This document shows, in pieces, positions 1 to 8,277 of a stretch of 64,000 nt of DNA. This DNA comes from Verrucomicrobiales bacterium (GTDB lineage Bacteria > Verrucomicrobiota > Verrucomicrobiia > Verrucomicrobiales > DEV007). The position numbers were made by a program, and so were the translations under genes. The stretch covers positions 62,001 through 126,000 of the forward strand of contig JAEUHI010000064.1 in NCBI GenBank assembly GCA_016795385.1, in the 5' to 3' direction. Each line of letters begins with the position of its first letter. The stretch's first letter is position 1. Under the pieces are notes generated by a model. That model was not told the origin of the DNA, ran no database searches, and saw only the letters and a program-made list of their open reading frames with translations.

Positions 1-215
1 CCGCGATTGCGGTTCATCCCGTCTCCGGCGGTCGATTCGAGGCCAAGGTTTTCATTTCCAACGGGAAAGGCGTTCACCGAGGCATGGCTTCGCCTCGGGC
101 CAATGGTGCCAAACGCGATTTTTATCGACTTGCGTCGAAGGGTCCGTCATCTTCGCCTCGATCCTCGCGGTGGCGCTGCGCCGCCCGGCGCGAAACAACC
201 CAACTCATTCCCAAC
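1..215. other. left-edge stretch, no gene recognised
   Basis: This stretch holds short open frames on both strands, but none has a recognisable product or a credible start. It precedes the small secreted protein gene that begins at 216, so it probably carries that gene's promoter and perhaps the tail of a gene beyond the left edge. I see no clear promoter boxes or hairpins. Confidence 0.4.
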
Positions 216-752
216 ATGTCCACGACCCGCCTTTTTCAATCGTCTCTCGCCGCGGCCGTGCTGTGCCTCGTGTCCCACGCATCGGCCAAGCCACTCTCGA
301 GCTCCGATCTCCAGCAGATGGGGGTGACCGGTGTTTACCGGGGCACGGCCACCGGGACCGCCTTCAAATGGGATGGCGTCCCCTACATGGGTGCCGAAAA
401 CATCAACTACATCCAATCGCAGATCAGCACGACGGTCCGGGTGACTGTCCCCTACTCACGTCGCACCAAATTCACCGGTCCTTCGGGAAACCAGTTCACG
501 ATGCTCGCATCCGCCTCGGGGGGCAAACGCCGCGTGAAAATCGCAGCCCTCTACTCGGGGAGTTCCTTCAACAGCGAGTTCGGGAACACGACGGTCGCCT
601 CGGGCGGACAAGGAGTCATCATGGTACGGAAAGGCACCCTGCAACGCCCCCGCTGGATCATCCAGTATGTAGACTCCTTCTTCGAGCGGCTTCAGGTCGG
701 AGGCGACACCCTGCAGTTCATGAGTTTCGGCGGGACGCTCACCAAGAACTGA
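216..752 (+). CDS. small secreted protein of unknown function
   Basis: A 178-residue protein whose first 24 or so residues form a signal peptide (basic start STTRLFQ, a hydrophobic core, then SHASA before the likely cleavage site). The start at 216 is preferred over longer in-frame starts because it puts this signal at the N terminus. The mature part is rich in Gly, Ser, Thr and aromatic residues in a beta-strand-like pattern, with no Cys and no catalytic motif I know. It is probably an exported or periplasmic beta-rich protein. It ends 6 bp before the convergent histidine kinase gene. I do not recognise the family. Confidence 0.6.
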   Translation: MSTTRLFQSSLAAAVLCLVSHASAKPLSSSDLQQMGVTGVYRGTATGTAFKWDGVPYMGAENINYIQSQISTTVRVTVPYSRRTKFTGPSGNQFTMLASASGGKRRVKIAALYSGSSFNSEFGNTTVASGGQGVIMVRKGTLQRPRWIIQYVDSFFERLQVGGDTLQFMSFGGTLTKN

Positions 753-758
753 GGTCGT

Positions 759-2372
759 TCAGCCAAAGGGCAGCAGCACGACAAAACGAGTCATTTCCGG
801 CGTCCCCGCCTCCAGTGCGAGACTCCCTCCGTGGCCCTCGATGATGACCTTGGCGAGGCTGAGGCCGAGGCCGAAGCCGTCCACCTCCCGCGAGCGGGAA
901 CGATCGCCGCGGAAGAAGCGGTCGAAGATTTTTTCCCGATCCTCCTCGGCGATGCCGGTGCCGGAGTTTTCCACCGCGATGCGGACGTGGTCCCCGGCGC
1001 GGTTCGCGATCATCCTGACATAACCCTCTTCGGTGTTGAACTTGACCCCGTTGCCCAGCAGATTCAGCAAAGCCTGCCGCAGCAACACGGCATCACCGGA
1101 GACCTGGAGATCAGGCACGATGAGAGACGAGAAAGAAACACCGGCCTGATCGCAGAGGATCCCGGCGTCTTCGGCGATGGCTTCGAGTTCCTCACTCAGG
1201 GCGATGGGATCGCGCTTCTGGATGAGGTGCCCCACATCCGCTCGCGAGAGGAGGAGGAGGCTGGCGATGATGGATTTGAGCCGGCCCAGCTCTCCCCGCA
1301 GCACGAGCAGGGCGGACTCCTCGCGTCCCCCCGCCTCGCACTCGCGCAGGGCGGTCTCGATCTCAGCCTGCATCACGGCGACGGGGGTTTTCAATTCGTG
1401 GGAGACGTCGGCGCTGAAGCGGTTCGCATGGGCAAAGGCGGCCTCGAGCCGGCCCATCATCGCATTGAGCACGGCGGTGAGTTTTTCGATCTCGGGATCG
1501 GAATGCGGATCGTGGGGCATGCGGGCATCGAGCGCCTCGGCGGAGATGCGGCGGGCGGATTCGGAGATGCGACGCAAAGGCCGCATCGCGCGCTCGGCCA
1601 CGAGCCATCCGCCGAAGCCGACGAGGAGAATCCCGAGAGGCGCGCCGAGAAGGAAGCCGTTCCGCAGTTCGGCGAGCCCCGGGTTGGCCTTCGCGAAATG
1701 CAGTCCCGCGAGGATGCCGAAGCCACGCTCCTGCACGGCGATGAACCGCCACGTTTCGCCTTCAATGACGGCGTCGGTGTATTCAATGAGCCGCTTGCCA
1801 TGAGGTGCCGTCCCGACCGCTCCCGGCCCCTCCGGCGGTGGCTCGTCGAGTGGTTCGGTTTCGCCGGGAGGCGGTTCAAAAAGATCTTCGAGACGCTGCG
1901 GCTCCGGTCGTCCCGGTCCGGGGCCGGGCCCGTCCGGACCGCGTCCCTCAGGCCCGCGTCCATCGGGACGCGGTCTGCCCGGAGGCCCGCCTCGACGTGG
2001 GTCGGGGCGTCGCACCGGATCCGGATCAGGCACGGGAAACGCCGCGGGCAGATCCGCTTCCATCGTTTCGTTCCAACCGGACGAACCGATCTTTTCTTTT
2101 TCCTCATGGAAATCCCAGGCACTGAGCGCGAGCCGGCCTCCGGCGATTTCTTCGCGGTGCATCGCATCAAAGAGCTCCTCCATCGTGGCCGCATCAGACC
2201 AGGGATTCACGTCGCGGATGAGGCGGCCCGCGATCCCTTCGAGCCGGACGTCGGTCGATTCGCGCACCGCCCGCATCATGAGCTGCCACGAGACGATGCC
2301 GAGCCCGGCAATGGCCAGACCCGAAACGAACATGGAGATGAGGGCGAGCCTGACGCGGAGCGAGCGAAACAT
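759..2372 (-). CDS. two-component sensor histidine kinase with Pro-rich sensor region
   Basis: A 537-residue membrane sensor kinase. Transmembrane segments lie at about residues 9-31 and 240-258 and bracket a periplasmic region. This is followed by a HAMP linker (about 259-312), the phosphoacceptor helix SADVSHELKTP with His325, and an ATPase domain with an N-box (LLNLLGNGVKFN, about 434-446), a G1-like ENSGTGI, an F-box-like REKIFDRFFRG and a GFGLGLSLA glycine loop. The order matches the EnvZ/QseC class. The odd part is a Pro/Gly/Arg-rich stretch at about 111-190 inside the periplasmic region. It starts 9 bp after the response regulator gene stops, so the two should be co-transcribed. The signal sensed is unknown. 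Confidence 0.92.
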   Translation of the reverse strand: MFRSLRVRLALISMFVSGLAIAGLGIVSWQLMMRAVRESTDVRLEGIAGRLIRDVNPWSDAATMEELFDAMHREEIAGGRLALSAWDFHEEKEKIGSSGWNETMEADLPAAFPVPDPDPVRRPDPRRGGPPGRPRPDGRGPEGRGPDGPGPGPGRPEPQRLEDLFEPPPGETEPLDEPPPEGPGAVGTAPHGKRLIEYTDAVIEGETWRFIAVQERGFGILAGLHFAKANPGLAELRNGFLLGAPLGILLVGFGGWLVAERAMRPLRRISESARRISAEALDARMPHDPHSDPEIEKLTAVLNAMMGRLEAAFAHANRFSADVSHELKTPVAVMQAEIETALRECEAGGREESALLVLRGELGRLKSIIASLLLLSRADVGHLIQKRDPIALSEELEAIAEDAGILCDQAGVSFSSLIVPDLQVSGDAVLLRQALLNLLGNGVKFNTEEGYVRMIANRAGDHVRIAVENSGTGIAEEDREKIFDRFFRGDRSRSREVDGFGLGLSLAKVIIEGHGGSLALEAGTPEMTRFVVLLPFG

Positions 2373-2381
2373 GGCGGAGGA

Positions 2382-3056
2382 TCAGGCGGGTTTGCCGATG
2401 CGGTAGCCGACGCCCCGCACCGTCTCGATGAGTTTGTCAGGATGATCCCGGTCGACTTTCTTCCGGAGCCGCTGGATGTAGACATCGACGAGATTCGTAT
2501 CGGGATCGAAGCTGTAATTCCACACATGCTCGCAGATCTGGGTGCGGCTGAGGACCCGGCCCGGCGAGCGCATCAGGTATTCCAGCAGGGAAAACTCCCG
2601 GACCGAGAGCGGCACCTCCTCGTCGCCGCGGGTCACGACGCGCGTGACGAGATTCATCGAGAGATCGCCGATGCGGAGGAGATGGCTCGCGATGCCCGCG
2701 GTGCGACGCACGACGGTGTGGAGACGGGCGACGAGTTCCTCGATGTAGAAGGGCTTCGTCATGTAATCATCGGCCCCGAGGTTGAGCCCCTCAAGCCGTT
2801 CGTCGAGTTCGCTTCGCGCCGTGAGGAGGATGATGGGGACGGCGTTGCCCTTTTTCCGTAGATTCTTGAGGATGCTGAGCCCGTCGCGCCCTGGCAACAT
2901 CACGTCGAGGACGAGGGCGTCGTAGGGTTCTGTCAGGGCGAGCGCGTAACCCTCGTCGCCATCGCGCACGACATCGACGACAAAGCCCTGCTCTTTGAGG
3001 CCTTTGCCGATGAAGGAGGCGATGCGCTCCTGGTCTTCCACTACCAGCACTCTCAT
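2382..3056 (-). CDS. OmpR/PhoB-family response regulator
   Basis: A 224-residue regulator with an N-terminal receiver (about 1-115) and a C-terminal winged-helix DNA-binding domain (about 128-220). The acidic pocket is VVEDQE near the start, the phosphoacceptor is Asp51 in LVLDVMLPG, and the conserved Thr/Lys are in LLTARS and MTKPF (Lys101). The winged helix has the typical LSVREFSLLEYLM and RLRKKVD segments. The ATG at 3056 is chosen because MRVLVVEDQE is the standard start of the family, although the frame stays open far upstream. The cognate kinase follows 9 bp later. The peroxidase-like gene 83 bp upstream on the same strand may belong to the same transcript. Confidence 0.94.
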   Translation of the reverse strand: MRVLVVEDQERIASFIGKGLKEQGFVVDVVRDGDEGYALALTEPYDALVLDVMLPGRDGLSILKNLRKKGNAVPIILLTARSELDERLEGLNLGADDYMTKPFYIEELVARLHTVVRRTAGIASHLLRIGDLSMNLVTRVVTRGDEEVPLSVREFSLLEYLMRSPGRVLSRTQICEHVWNYSFDPDTNLVDVYIQRLRKKVDRDHPDKLIETVRGVGYRIGKPA

Positions 3057-3139
3057 GTCGTGGGCGAAAAGGAGGTCAGCATGGCCGGAGCTGCGGCGGG
3101 TATCAAGGTAAATCAGGTCCGGGGTGCCGTTCATGGGAA

Positions 3140-6100
3140 TCATTTGGCGGTGACGTCGAGTTTCACCACATCGGCCGCGCCCGCGCTGAGGCCGGAAAGG
3201 GACCGGAGATGATAGGAGAGGCGGTAGCTCTTTTTCTTCTTCGCCGCCGCCGTGCGCTCGGGCTGCAGACGGATCTCGAGACTCTCGCTCGCCCCGGGGG
3301 CGAGGTCGCCGCTCTTGGCCAGGCCCACGATCAGGGCGGCGGTGAGGTTTTCCGAGGTCGGCGAGGTGCGCAGGCAGGTGAGCCGGACGCTGCGGTTTTT
3401 CCCGATGCCTGCGTAAGTCATCGAGTCGGCAAGGGTGCCATCGTTCTCCGATCGCATCCGCGCGGTGAATCGGGCCCATCGTCCGATCTTCACTGTGCGG
3501 GTTTGTCCGCTCGCGGAAAGATTGATCACGCCGTCCCCGAGGAAGGTGCCATTCGTCGCCTCGATGAGCAGATCGGTCATGGCATTGCCGGCGGTGGCCT
3601 CGGACGACGCTCCGCCGAGGTCGTTCTCGTCGCCCTCATCAACGGCCGCGATCCAGTAGTGATAGGTCACGCCGGCCTCGGTGGTGGCGTCGTGGAAGGT
3701 GGTGGAGTCGCTCGTGCCGATGGCGACGGCATCGTCCGAATCGCTGGTGGTCCCTCGATAAATGACATAGCTGTCGGCACCTTCGGCGGCGTTCCATGTC
3801 AAGACGAGTTCACCGAGGACCACACCGAGGGAAACGCTCAAGCCATCCGGATTCACGACACGGCGGCGACCTGACTCGATGGAACTCACCTCACCGGCTC
3901 CGTGGCTGTTGAGCGACTGCACCTGGTATTGGACGATCGCTCCGGCCGGGGCTTCGGTGTCATCCACGAAGGTCTCCGTGATCGTCTTCCAGATCGTAAA
4001 ATCCGCCCCACCGATCCGGCGATGGATGCGGTAGCTCTCCGCCCCGCTCACCGCATTCCATGAGAGCGCGATGCGATTATCGAAAACGGAATCCGATGCC
4101 GAGAGCCCGCCGGGAGCGGCGAGTTCCCGGTAGCCGGACTCGATGCCACTGCTGCCCAACACCACACCTTCTCCATCGAGGAGTTCGACCTGATAATAGT
4201 AGACCCGGAGCGGGGTCGCGCTGGTGTCGTTGAGGGTGGTCGCGCCGGTCTCCGCGAGCGTGGTCATTGCGGCGGGATCATCGGTGATGCCGCGACGGAC
4301 GCGGAAGGTCGCGGACGGAATTTCCTGAGTCCATGAGAGGGCGACCCCCTCATAGGAATCACCATCGCCGGCATGGATGGTGAAGCCATCGTAGGTCAAT
4401 CCCGTCGCTCTTGCCGATGCACTCGGCGAACTCGCTTCGTCGGCATTGACCGCGACGACCCAGTAGAAATCGCCGGATACCAGATCCCCTTCGTCGTCGG
4501 TGTAGGTGGTGAGACTCCGGCTCGTCACGAGGACCGCATCGCCGAAATCCGCGGTGGCGGATCGATAGACATCGTAGCGTGCCGCACCCGCCACCGGATC
4601 CCAGCTCAGACTGACGGATTCATTGAAAAGATCGCGTTCCGCGACCAGCCCCGCGGGTGCCGGCAGGAGACCCGCCGTCTCTCCGAAGACGGTGGCTTCG
4701 AACGAAGCCGACTCACCGAGCCACGCCACGCCATCGACGAACCAGCGACCATGGAAGGTGACGCCTTCCATGGCATCGCCACCCGGTATCGCCACCGCGA
4801 CACTGGCGAAGCCGGAGCGATCCGTGCCGAGAGCGGCGTCCCAGCTCGTCCCACCGGACGCGTTCAGACGGTAGCGGTATTTCACGGCACCCTCCGCAGG
4901 CACACCACCACCGAAGGGGATGGGCGCGTCATCGATCACGAGCCAGACCTGACGCCCCACTGGCACGCGGGAGAGACCGACGGTGAAATTCGCGCTGCCC
5001 GCCAGAGGAGGCTCGACCGCCGTGATGAGAGGCAGATTGCCGACTTCATCCGCGACCACGGATCCACTGATCGCCGGAGTACGGCTCGATCCCGCCGAGA
5101 GTGCGGGACGGGAGAATGGTCCTGTCTCGGCAGCGACGCGGGGATCGGTGAGAGGCCGTCCGAGGAAAGCGACCAGGGCGGCTTTCTCCGTATCCGTCAG
5201 ACCGAGCGGCTGGATCACGGGTGGTTTGTTAGGAGCATCGAAGTCCCCGCCTCGATTGTAGAATTCGACGACCTCCTCGAGCGAGCCGAGGCGGCCATTG
5301 TGCATGAATTCACCGCGCAGCGCGACGTTGCGCAGGGTCGGCGTCTTGAATTGGCCACGGTTGCCGTTGACTCCGGTCACATTGAAACGCCCGAGATCCT
5401 CGCCCTGCGGACGCACCCCGATGTAATGAAAGGCGTCGTCGGTGAAGCGGTTGCCGGCGTGGCAGCCCGCGCAGCCATGGGTACGAAAAAGATTCTGCCC
5501 CTGCTGCTCCTGTGCCGTGAGCGCTCCGGGAGTGCCGGCGATGAACGCATCGATCGGCGCCTGATTCGACACGAGCGAACGCTCGTAGGTGGCGATCGCC
5601 ATGATGATGCGCGTCGGCGTCACACCCGCGCTGCCAAAGGCCGCCTGGAAAAGCTGGGCATAATTGCGACCGGCGATCCAAGTGGTGAGGTCGGCAGGGA
5701 CCGAGGGAGAGAGCGCGAGTGGCACGGCGTGCTCGAGACGGGTGGCCACCGCCGCCCAGTCCCGACCGGCATGAGCCATCTCCACATCGCTCGTCGGCGG
5801 TCCCGCCGCCTGGCTCTCGAGCGCCGCGCCTGTCGCCAGCACGACCTGACCGCTCACCGGATCAGTGAACGTGCCGGTGGCGCGACCATCCCAGAACAGT
5901 GCCGAGGGATACGCGGAGTTGATGACGGTAGGAGAGTAGCGCCCCGTGATCTGCTCCGTCATCGCGAAGAAGTCCGCCAGTTGTTGTTGTCCCGCTGCGG
6001 TGGTCGAGATGACGCCGGGTGATCCCACGATGTCGTCGCCGTTTCCGAACGTGCCGTTGGGCCCGGGATGCAGGGTGGTGGCGCTCGAGCGCGGGTCCGA

Positions 6101-6349
6101 ACCTCCAGCCACCGGCTGGTGGCAGGTGCCGCAGGCGACGGTTCGGGTGGAGGAAAGTTGCTCGTCCCAGAAGAGCGCCTTGCCGAGTTGCGTCTTGTCC
6201 ACGGTGATGGGATTTCCCGCCGGAGCAACCGGCGCGGCGAGCGGCTGGAGCGGAGGAGGCGGCCCTTGCGCGATCACCGTCCGGACAGTGTGGCTGGCGA
6301 TGAAAGAAGCGACGATCAGGAGGAGTCGGGACAAACGGGAGGTTTCCAT
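3140..6349 (-). CDS. di-haem cytochrome-c peroxidase/MauG-family protein fused to fibronectin type III repeats
   Basis: A 1069-residue secreted protein with a signal peptide (about 1-28). Residues about 45-400 form a cytochrome-c peroxidase/MauG domain with two c-type haem sites, CGTCH at 73-77 and CAGCH at 293-297, plus the surrounding FWDGRA and FKTPTLRNV motifs of the family. The rest, about 420-1000, looks like a cohesin-like segment and four or more fibronectin type III repeats (patterns such as LSWDPVAGAARYDVYRS and LSWNAVSGAESYRIHR), then a terminal beta domain. Bacterial peroxidases of this family are usually about 350 residues, so the C-terminal two thirds is an addition. The ATG at 6349 is used because it begins the signal peptide. 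It could act as a surface peroxidase or electron-transfer protein; the substrate is unknown. Confidence 0.85.
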   Translation of the reverse strand: METSRLSRLLLIVASFIASHTVRTVIAQGPPPPLQPLAAPVAPAGNPITVDKTQLGKALFWDEQLSSTRTVACGTCHQPVAGGSDPRSSATTLHPGPNGTFGNGDDIVGSPGVISTTAAGQQQLADFFAMTEQITGRYSPTVINSAYPSALFWDGRATGTFTDPVSGQVVLATGAALESQAAGPPTSDVEMAHAGRDWAAVATRLEHAVPLALSPSVPADLTTWIAGRNYAQLFQAAFGSAGVTPTRIIMAIATYERSLVSNQAPIDAFIAGTPGALTAQEQQGQNLFRTHGCAGCHAGNRFTDDAFHYIGVRPQGEDLGRFNVTGVNGNRGQFKTPTLRNVALRGEFMHNGRLGSLEEVVEFYNRGGDFDAPNKPPVIQPLGLTDTEKAALVAFLGRPLTDPRVAAETGPFSRPALSAGSSRTPAISGSVVADEVGNLPLITAVEPPLAGSANFTVGLSRVPVGRQVWLVIDDAPIPFGGGVPAEGAVKYRYRLNASGGTSWDAALGTDRSGFASVAVAIPGGDAMEGVTFHGRWFVDGVAWLGESASFEATVFGETAGLLPAPAGLVAERDLFNESVSLSWDPVAGAARYDVYRSATADFGDAVLVTSRSLTTYTDDEGDLVSGDFYWVVAVNADEASSPSASARATGLTYDGFTIHAGDGDSYEGVALSWTQEIPSATFRVRRGITDDPAAMTTLAETGATTLNDTSATPLRVYYYQVELLDGEGVVLGSSGIESGYRELAAPGGLSASDSVFDNRIALSWNAVSGAESYRIHRRIGGADFTIWKTITETFVDDTEAPAGAIVQYQVQSLNSHGAGEVSSIESGRRRVVNPDGLSVSLGVVLGELVLTWNAAEGADSYVIYRGTTSDSDDAVAIGTSDSTTFHDATTEAGVTYHYWIAAVDEGDENDLGGASSEATAGNAMTDLLIEATNGTFLGDGVINLSASGQTRTVKIGRWARFTARMRSENDGTLADSMTYAGIGKNRSVRLTCLRTSPTSENLTAALIVGLAKSGDLAPGASESLEIRLQPERTAAAKKKKSYRLSYHLRSLSGLSAGAADVVKLDVTAK

Positions 6350-6455
6350 ACACCTACCATTACCTTTCCTGCATGACAGACGTTGGAACGCCCGGATGAC
6401 AGAATTGTCATCTTGCCGGATTTTTTCCCAGTCGATAGGATGGCGCGAACCTCCG

Positions 6456-7508
6456 ATGATCGAGCCCGACCGGCGCACCTTTCTGAAAACCACGACGGCG
6501 GGCCTTGCTTTGGCAGGACTCGCCCCGATGGACTCTCCCGCACTCCCCTCACCCATGACTCCCGAAGATCTCCGCGCCCGCCTCCTCGAATGCCTCGGCG
6601 GCCCTTGGCCCGAGGCTGGCCCGCTCCAGCCCATCCTTCGGGAAACGATGCACAAAGAGGGCTACCGCATCGAATCAATCACCTACGAGGCCCCGAGCGG
6701 ACTCGGCGACGGCATCGTTGAAAAGATCCCCGCCCTTCTCCTCATCCCCGATGGCGTCGATGCCGCGCATCCCGCACCGGCCATCGCGGTCTGGCATCAG
6801 CACAACGGGGAATGGCATCTCGGAAAAAGCGAACCCGCCGGCCTCGCGGGCGATCCCTCGCAGCACACCGGAGTCGCCCTCGTGAAGGAAGGTTACGTGG
6901 TGCTTTGTCCGGATGCGCAATGCTTCGAGGAACGCCAGGATCCTGACGGACATCAAAAAGGCGCCGGCTACGAGCGCTTCGAGTTTCTCCGTTACCTCGT
7001 GCAGGGCAAATGCATGGCCTGGAAAAACATCCTCGACATGCGGCGCGCGATCGATTTTCTCGCCTCGCGACCCGAGGTGAAGTCCGACCGGATCGGCTGC
7101 TACGGGCACTCGATGGGCTCGACCCACACCTGGCTCGTCGGGCCTTTCGAACCGAGGCTGCGGGCCCTCGTCGGGAATTGCTGCCTGCCCACCTATGCCG
7201 CGATCCATCGCCACGGCATGCTCCATTGTTTCCCGAATTTCGTGCCCGGCTGGATGGCGTATGGCGATACTCCCGAAATCGCCGCCCTCACCGCGCCGCG
7301 CGCCCTGCACCTGAATCTCGGCGAGAACGACCACGGGAGCCCGATCGAGGAGGCCCGCGCCGGCGTCGCACGCATCGCGGCGGCGTACAAGGCTGCCGGA
7401 GTGCCCGATCAATTCGGATCCTTCATCGAACCTCGCGTCGGCCACGTCCTCTCACCGGCCATGTGGGAGAAGACGCGGGATTGGTTCGCACGGCATTTGC
7501 GGGGGTGA
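6456..7508 (+). CDS. Tat-exported alpha/beta hydrolase (dienelactone-hydrolase-like or acetyl-xylan-esterase-like)
   Basis: A 350-residue protein with a twin-arginine signal (DRRTFLKTT followed by a hydrophobic stretch, residues about 5-30). The hydrolase fold has the nucleophile elbow GHSMG at 217-221 (Ser219), a likely Asp in NLGENDHGSP and a likely His in RVGHVLSP, forming a Ser-Asp-His triad. It resembles the large secreted esterase or peptidase-like hydrolases common in PVC genomes. The start at 6456 puts the twin arginine at the N terminus. It is divergent from the peroxidase gene, with 106 bp between the two starts, so both promoters should lie there. The substrate is not evident. Confidence 0.82.
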   Translation: MIEPDRRTFLKTTTAGLALAGLAPMDSPALPSPMTPEDLRARLLECLGGPWPEAGPLQPILRETMHKEGYRIESITYEAPSGLGDGIVEKIPALLLIPDGVDAAHPAPAIAVWHQHNGEWHLGKSEPAGLAGDPSQHTGVALVKEGYVVLCPDAQCFEERQDPDGHQKGAGYERFEFLRYLVQGKCMAWKNILDMRRAIDFLASRPEVKSDRIGCYGHSMGSTHTWLVGPFEPRLRALVGNCCLPTYAAIHRHGMLHCFPNFVPGWMAYGDTPEIAALTAPRALHLNLGENDHGSPIEEARAGVARIAAAYKAAGVPDQFGSFIEPRVGHVLSPAMWEKTRDWFARHLRG

Positions 7509-7519
7509 GGGAGTGGGGC

Positions 7520-7951
7520 TCAGTCAAGGGGATTCCATACCCTGCTAAAGCCAATTTGCTGAAAATCCTTCGTGTTCGTGGTCGCAAATTCCGACACCCC
7601 GCATCGTACCAGGGAGAGGCCCAGTCTCAGATCCACAATACGTCGGATGGCAAAGTCCTTGGCCGCCGCCCGTCGCCAGACTTCGTCCATCACCGTGCAG
7701 TCACTGACGATCTCCCAATTCGTATTCGAGCGGAACCCCTGGCACACCGCAGCCGCTTCAGGAGCTGTCATGGGATCTGCAAAAATTTTGGTATTCCGCA
7801 GCTTCAAATAAAGCTCAACCAGCATGAACTCCGAGAGGACGACATCCTGCCGCAGAGCCAGCGACTCCAAAAAACGGATCGCAGCGCCCTGCTCGGAGCA
7901 CCCGTCATTACAGGCATACACGGCGATATTGGTGTCGAAGCTAGTCTTCAT
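7520..7951 (-). CDS. PIN-domain toxin, VapC type
   Basis: A 143-residue PIN-domain protein, a predicted Mg-dependent RNase. Acidic residues in family positions include Asp6 (SFDTN), the Glu residues of LSEFMLVELY, the Asp of RRIVDLRL and the Asp of NTKDFQ. Its gene overlaps the end of the upstream antitoxin gene by 11 bp, the usual layout of translationally coupled toxin-antitoxin pairs. The ATG at 7951 gives the standard PIN start; the frame is open further upstream but inside the antitoxin gene. Confidence 0.85.
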   Translation of the reverse strand: MKTSFDTNIAVYACNDGCSEQGAAIRFLESLALRQDVVLSEFMLVELYLKLRNTKIFADPMTAPEAAAVCQGFRSNTNWEIVSDCTVMDEVWRRAAAKDFAIRRIVDLRLGLSLVRCGVSEFATTNTKDFQQIGFSRVWNPLD

Positions 7952-8174
7952 GGGACAGTTCCGTCCAATGTTCCTCCGACACGAGCGGCGGCCCCATGTT
8001 TTTGCCCTTCGGCACTCTCCATTGGTGGCCTGGCTGCCGTCCGAGAGGCCGGGCTTTGAGGACCATTTCAAGCCCCAGTCTGACGACTTGCGCGAAACTC
8101 ATTTCGCTCTCTGCAGCCAGCTGTTTCGCCTCCTTGAAGAGGTGATCCGGGATTTGAATCTGCGTTTTTACCAT
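7941..8174 (-). CDS. ribbon-helix-helix antitoxin, VapB type
   Basis: A 77-residue protein. The N-terminal part (KTQIQIPDHLFKEAKQLA, about 3-20) is a ribbon strand plus helix, followed by SFAQVVRLGLEMVL, matching ribbon-helix-helix DNA-binding antitoxins. The acidic, Trp-containing tail (about 45-77) is likely the segment that wraps the toxin. It should neutralise the PIN toxin encoded immediately downstream and repress the pair's own promoter, which would lie between 8175 and about 8277. Confidence 0.82.
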   Translation of the reverse strand: MVKTQIQIPDHLFKEAKQLAAESEMSFAQVVRLGLEMVLKARPLGRQPGHQWRVPKGKNMGPPLVSEEHWTELSHED

Positions 8175-8277
8175 GATGGCAATTTACCAACCCCATGAAA
8201 ACGTGTCAACTTCGCGGGGCCCATGTTCAACCGAGACAAAACGCCCCGGAAAATGGGTGTCGTGAGGACCGCTGCGC

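Noticed and set aside
831..2861. long plus-strand open frame opposite the histidine kinase and regulator
   Set aside because: It is antisense to two confidently identified genes, has no domain, and is the usual long shadow frame of high-GC coding DNA.
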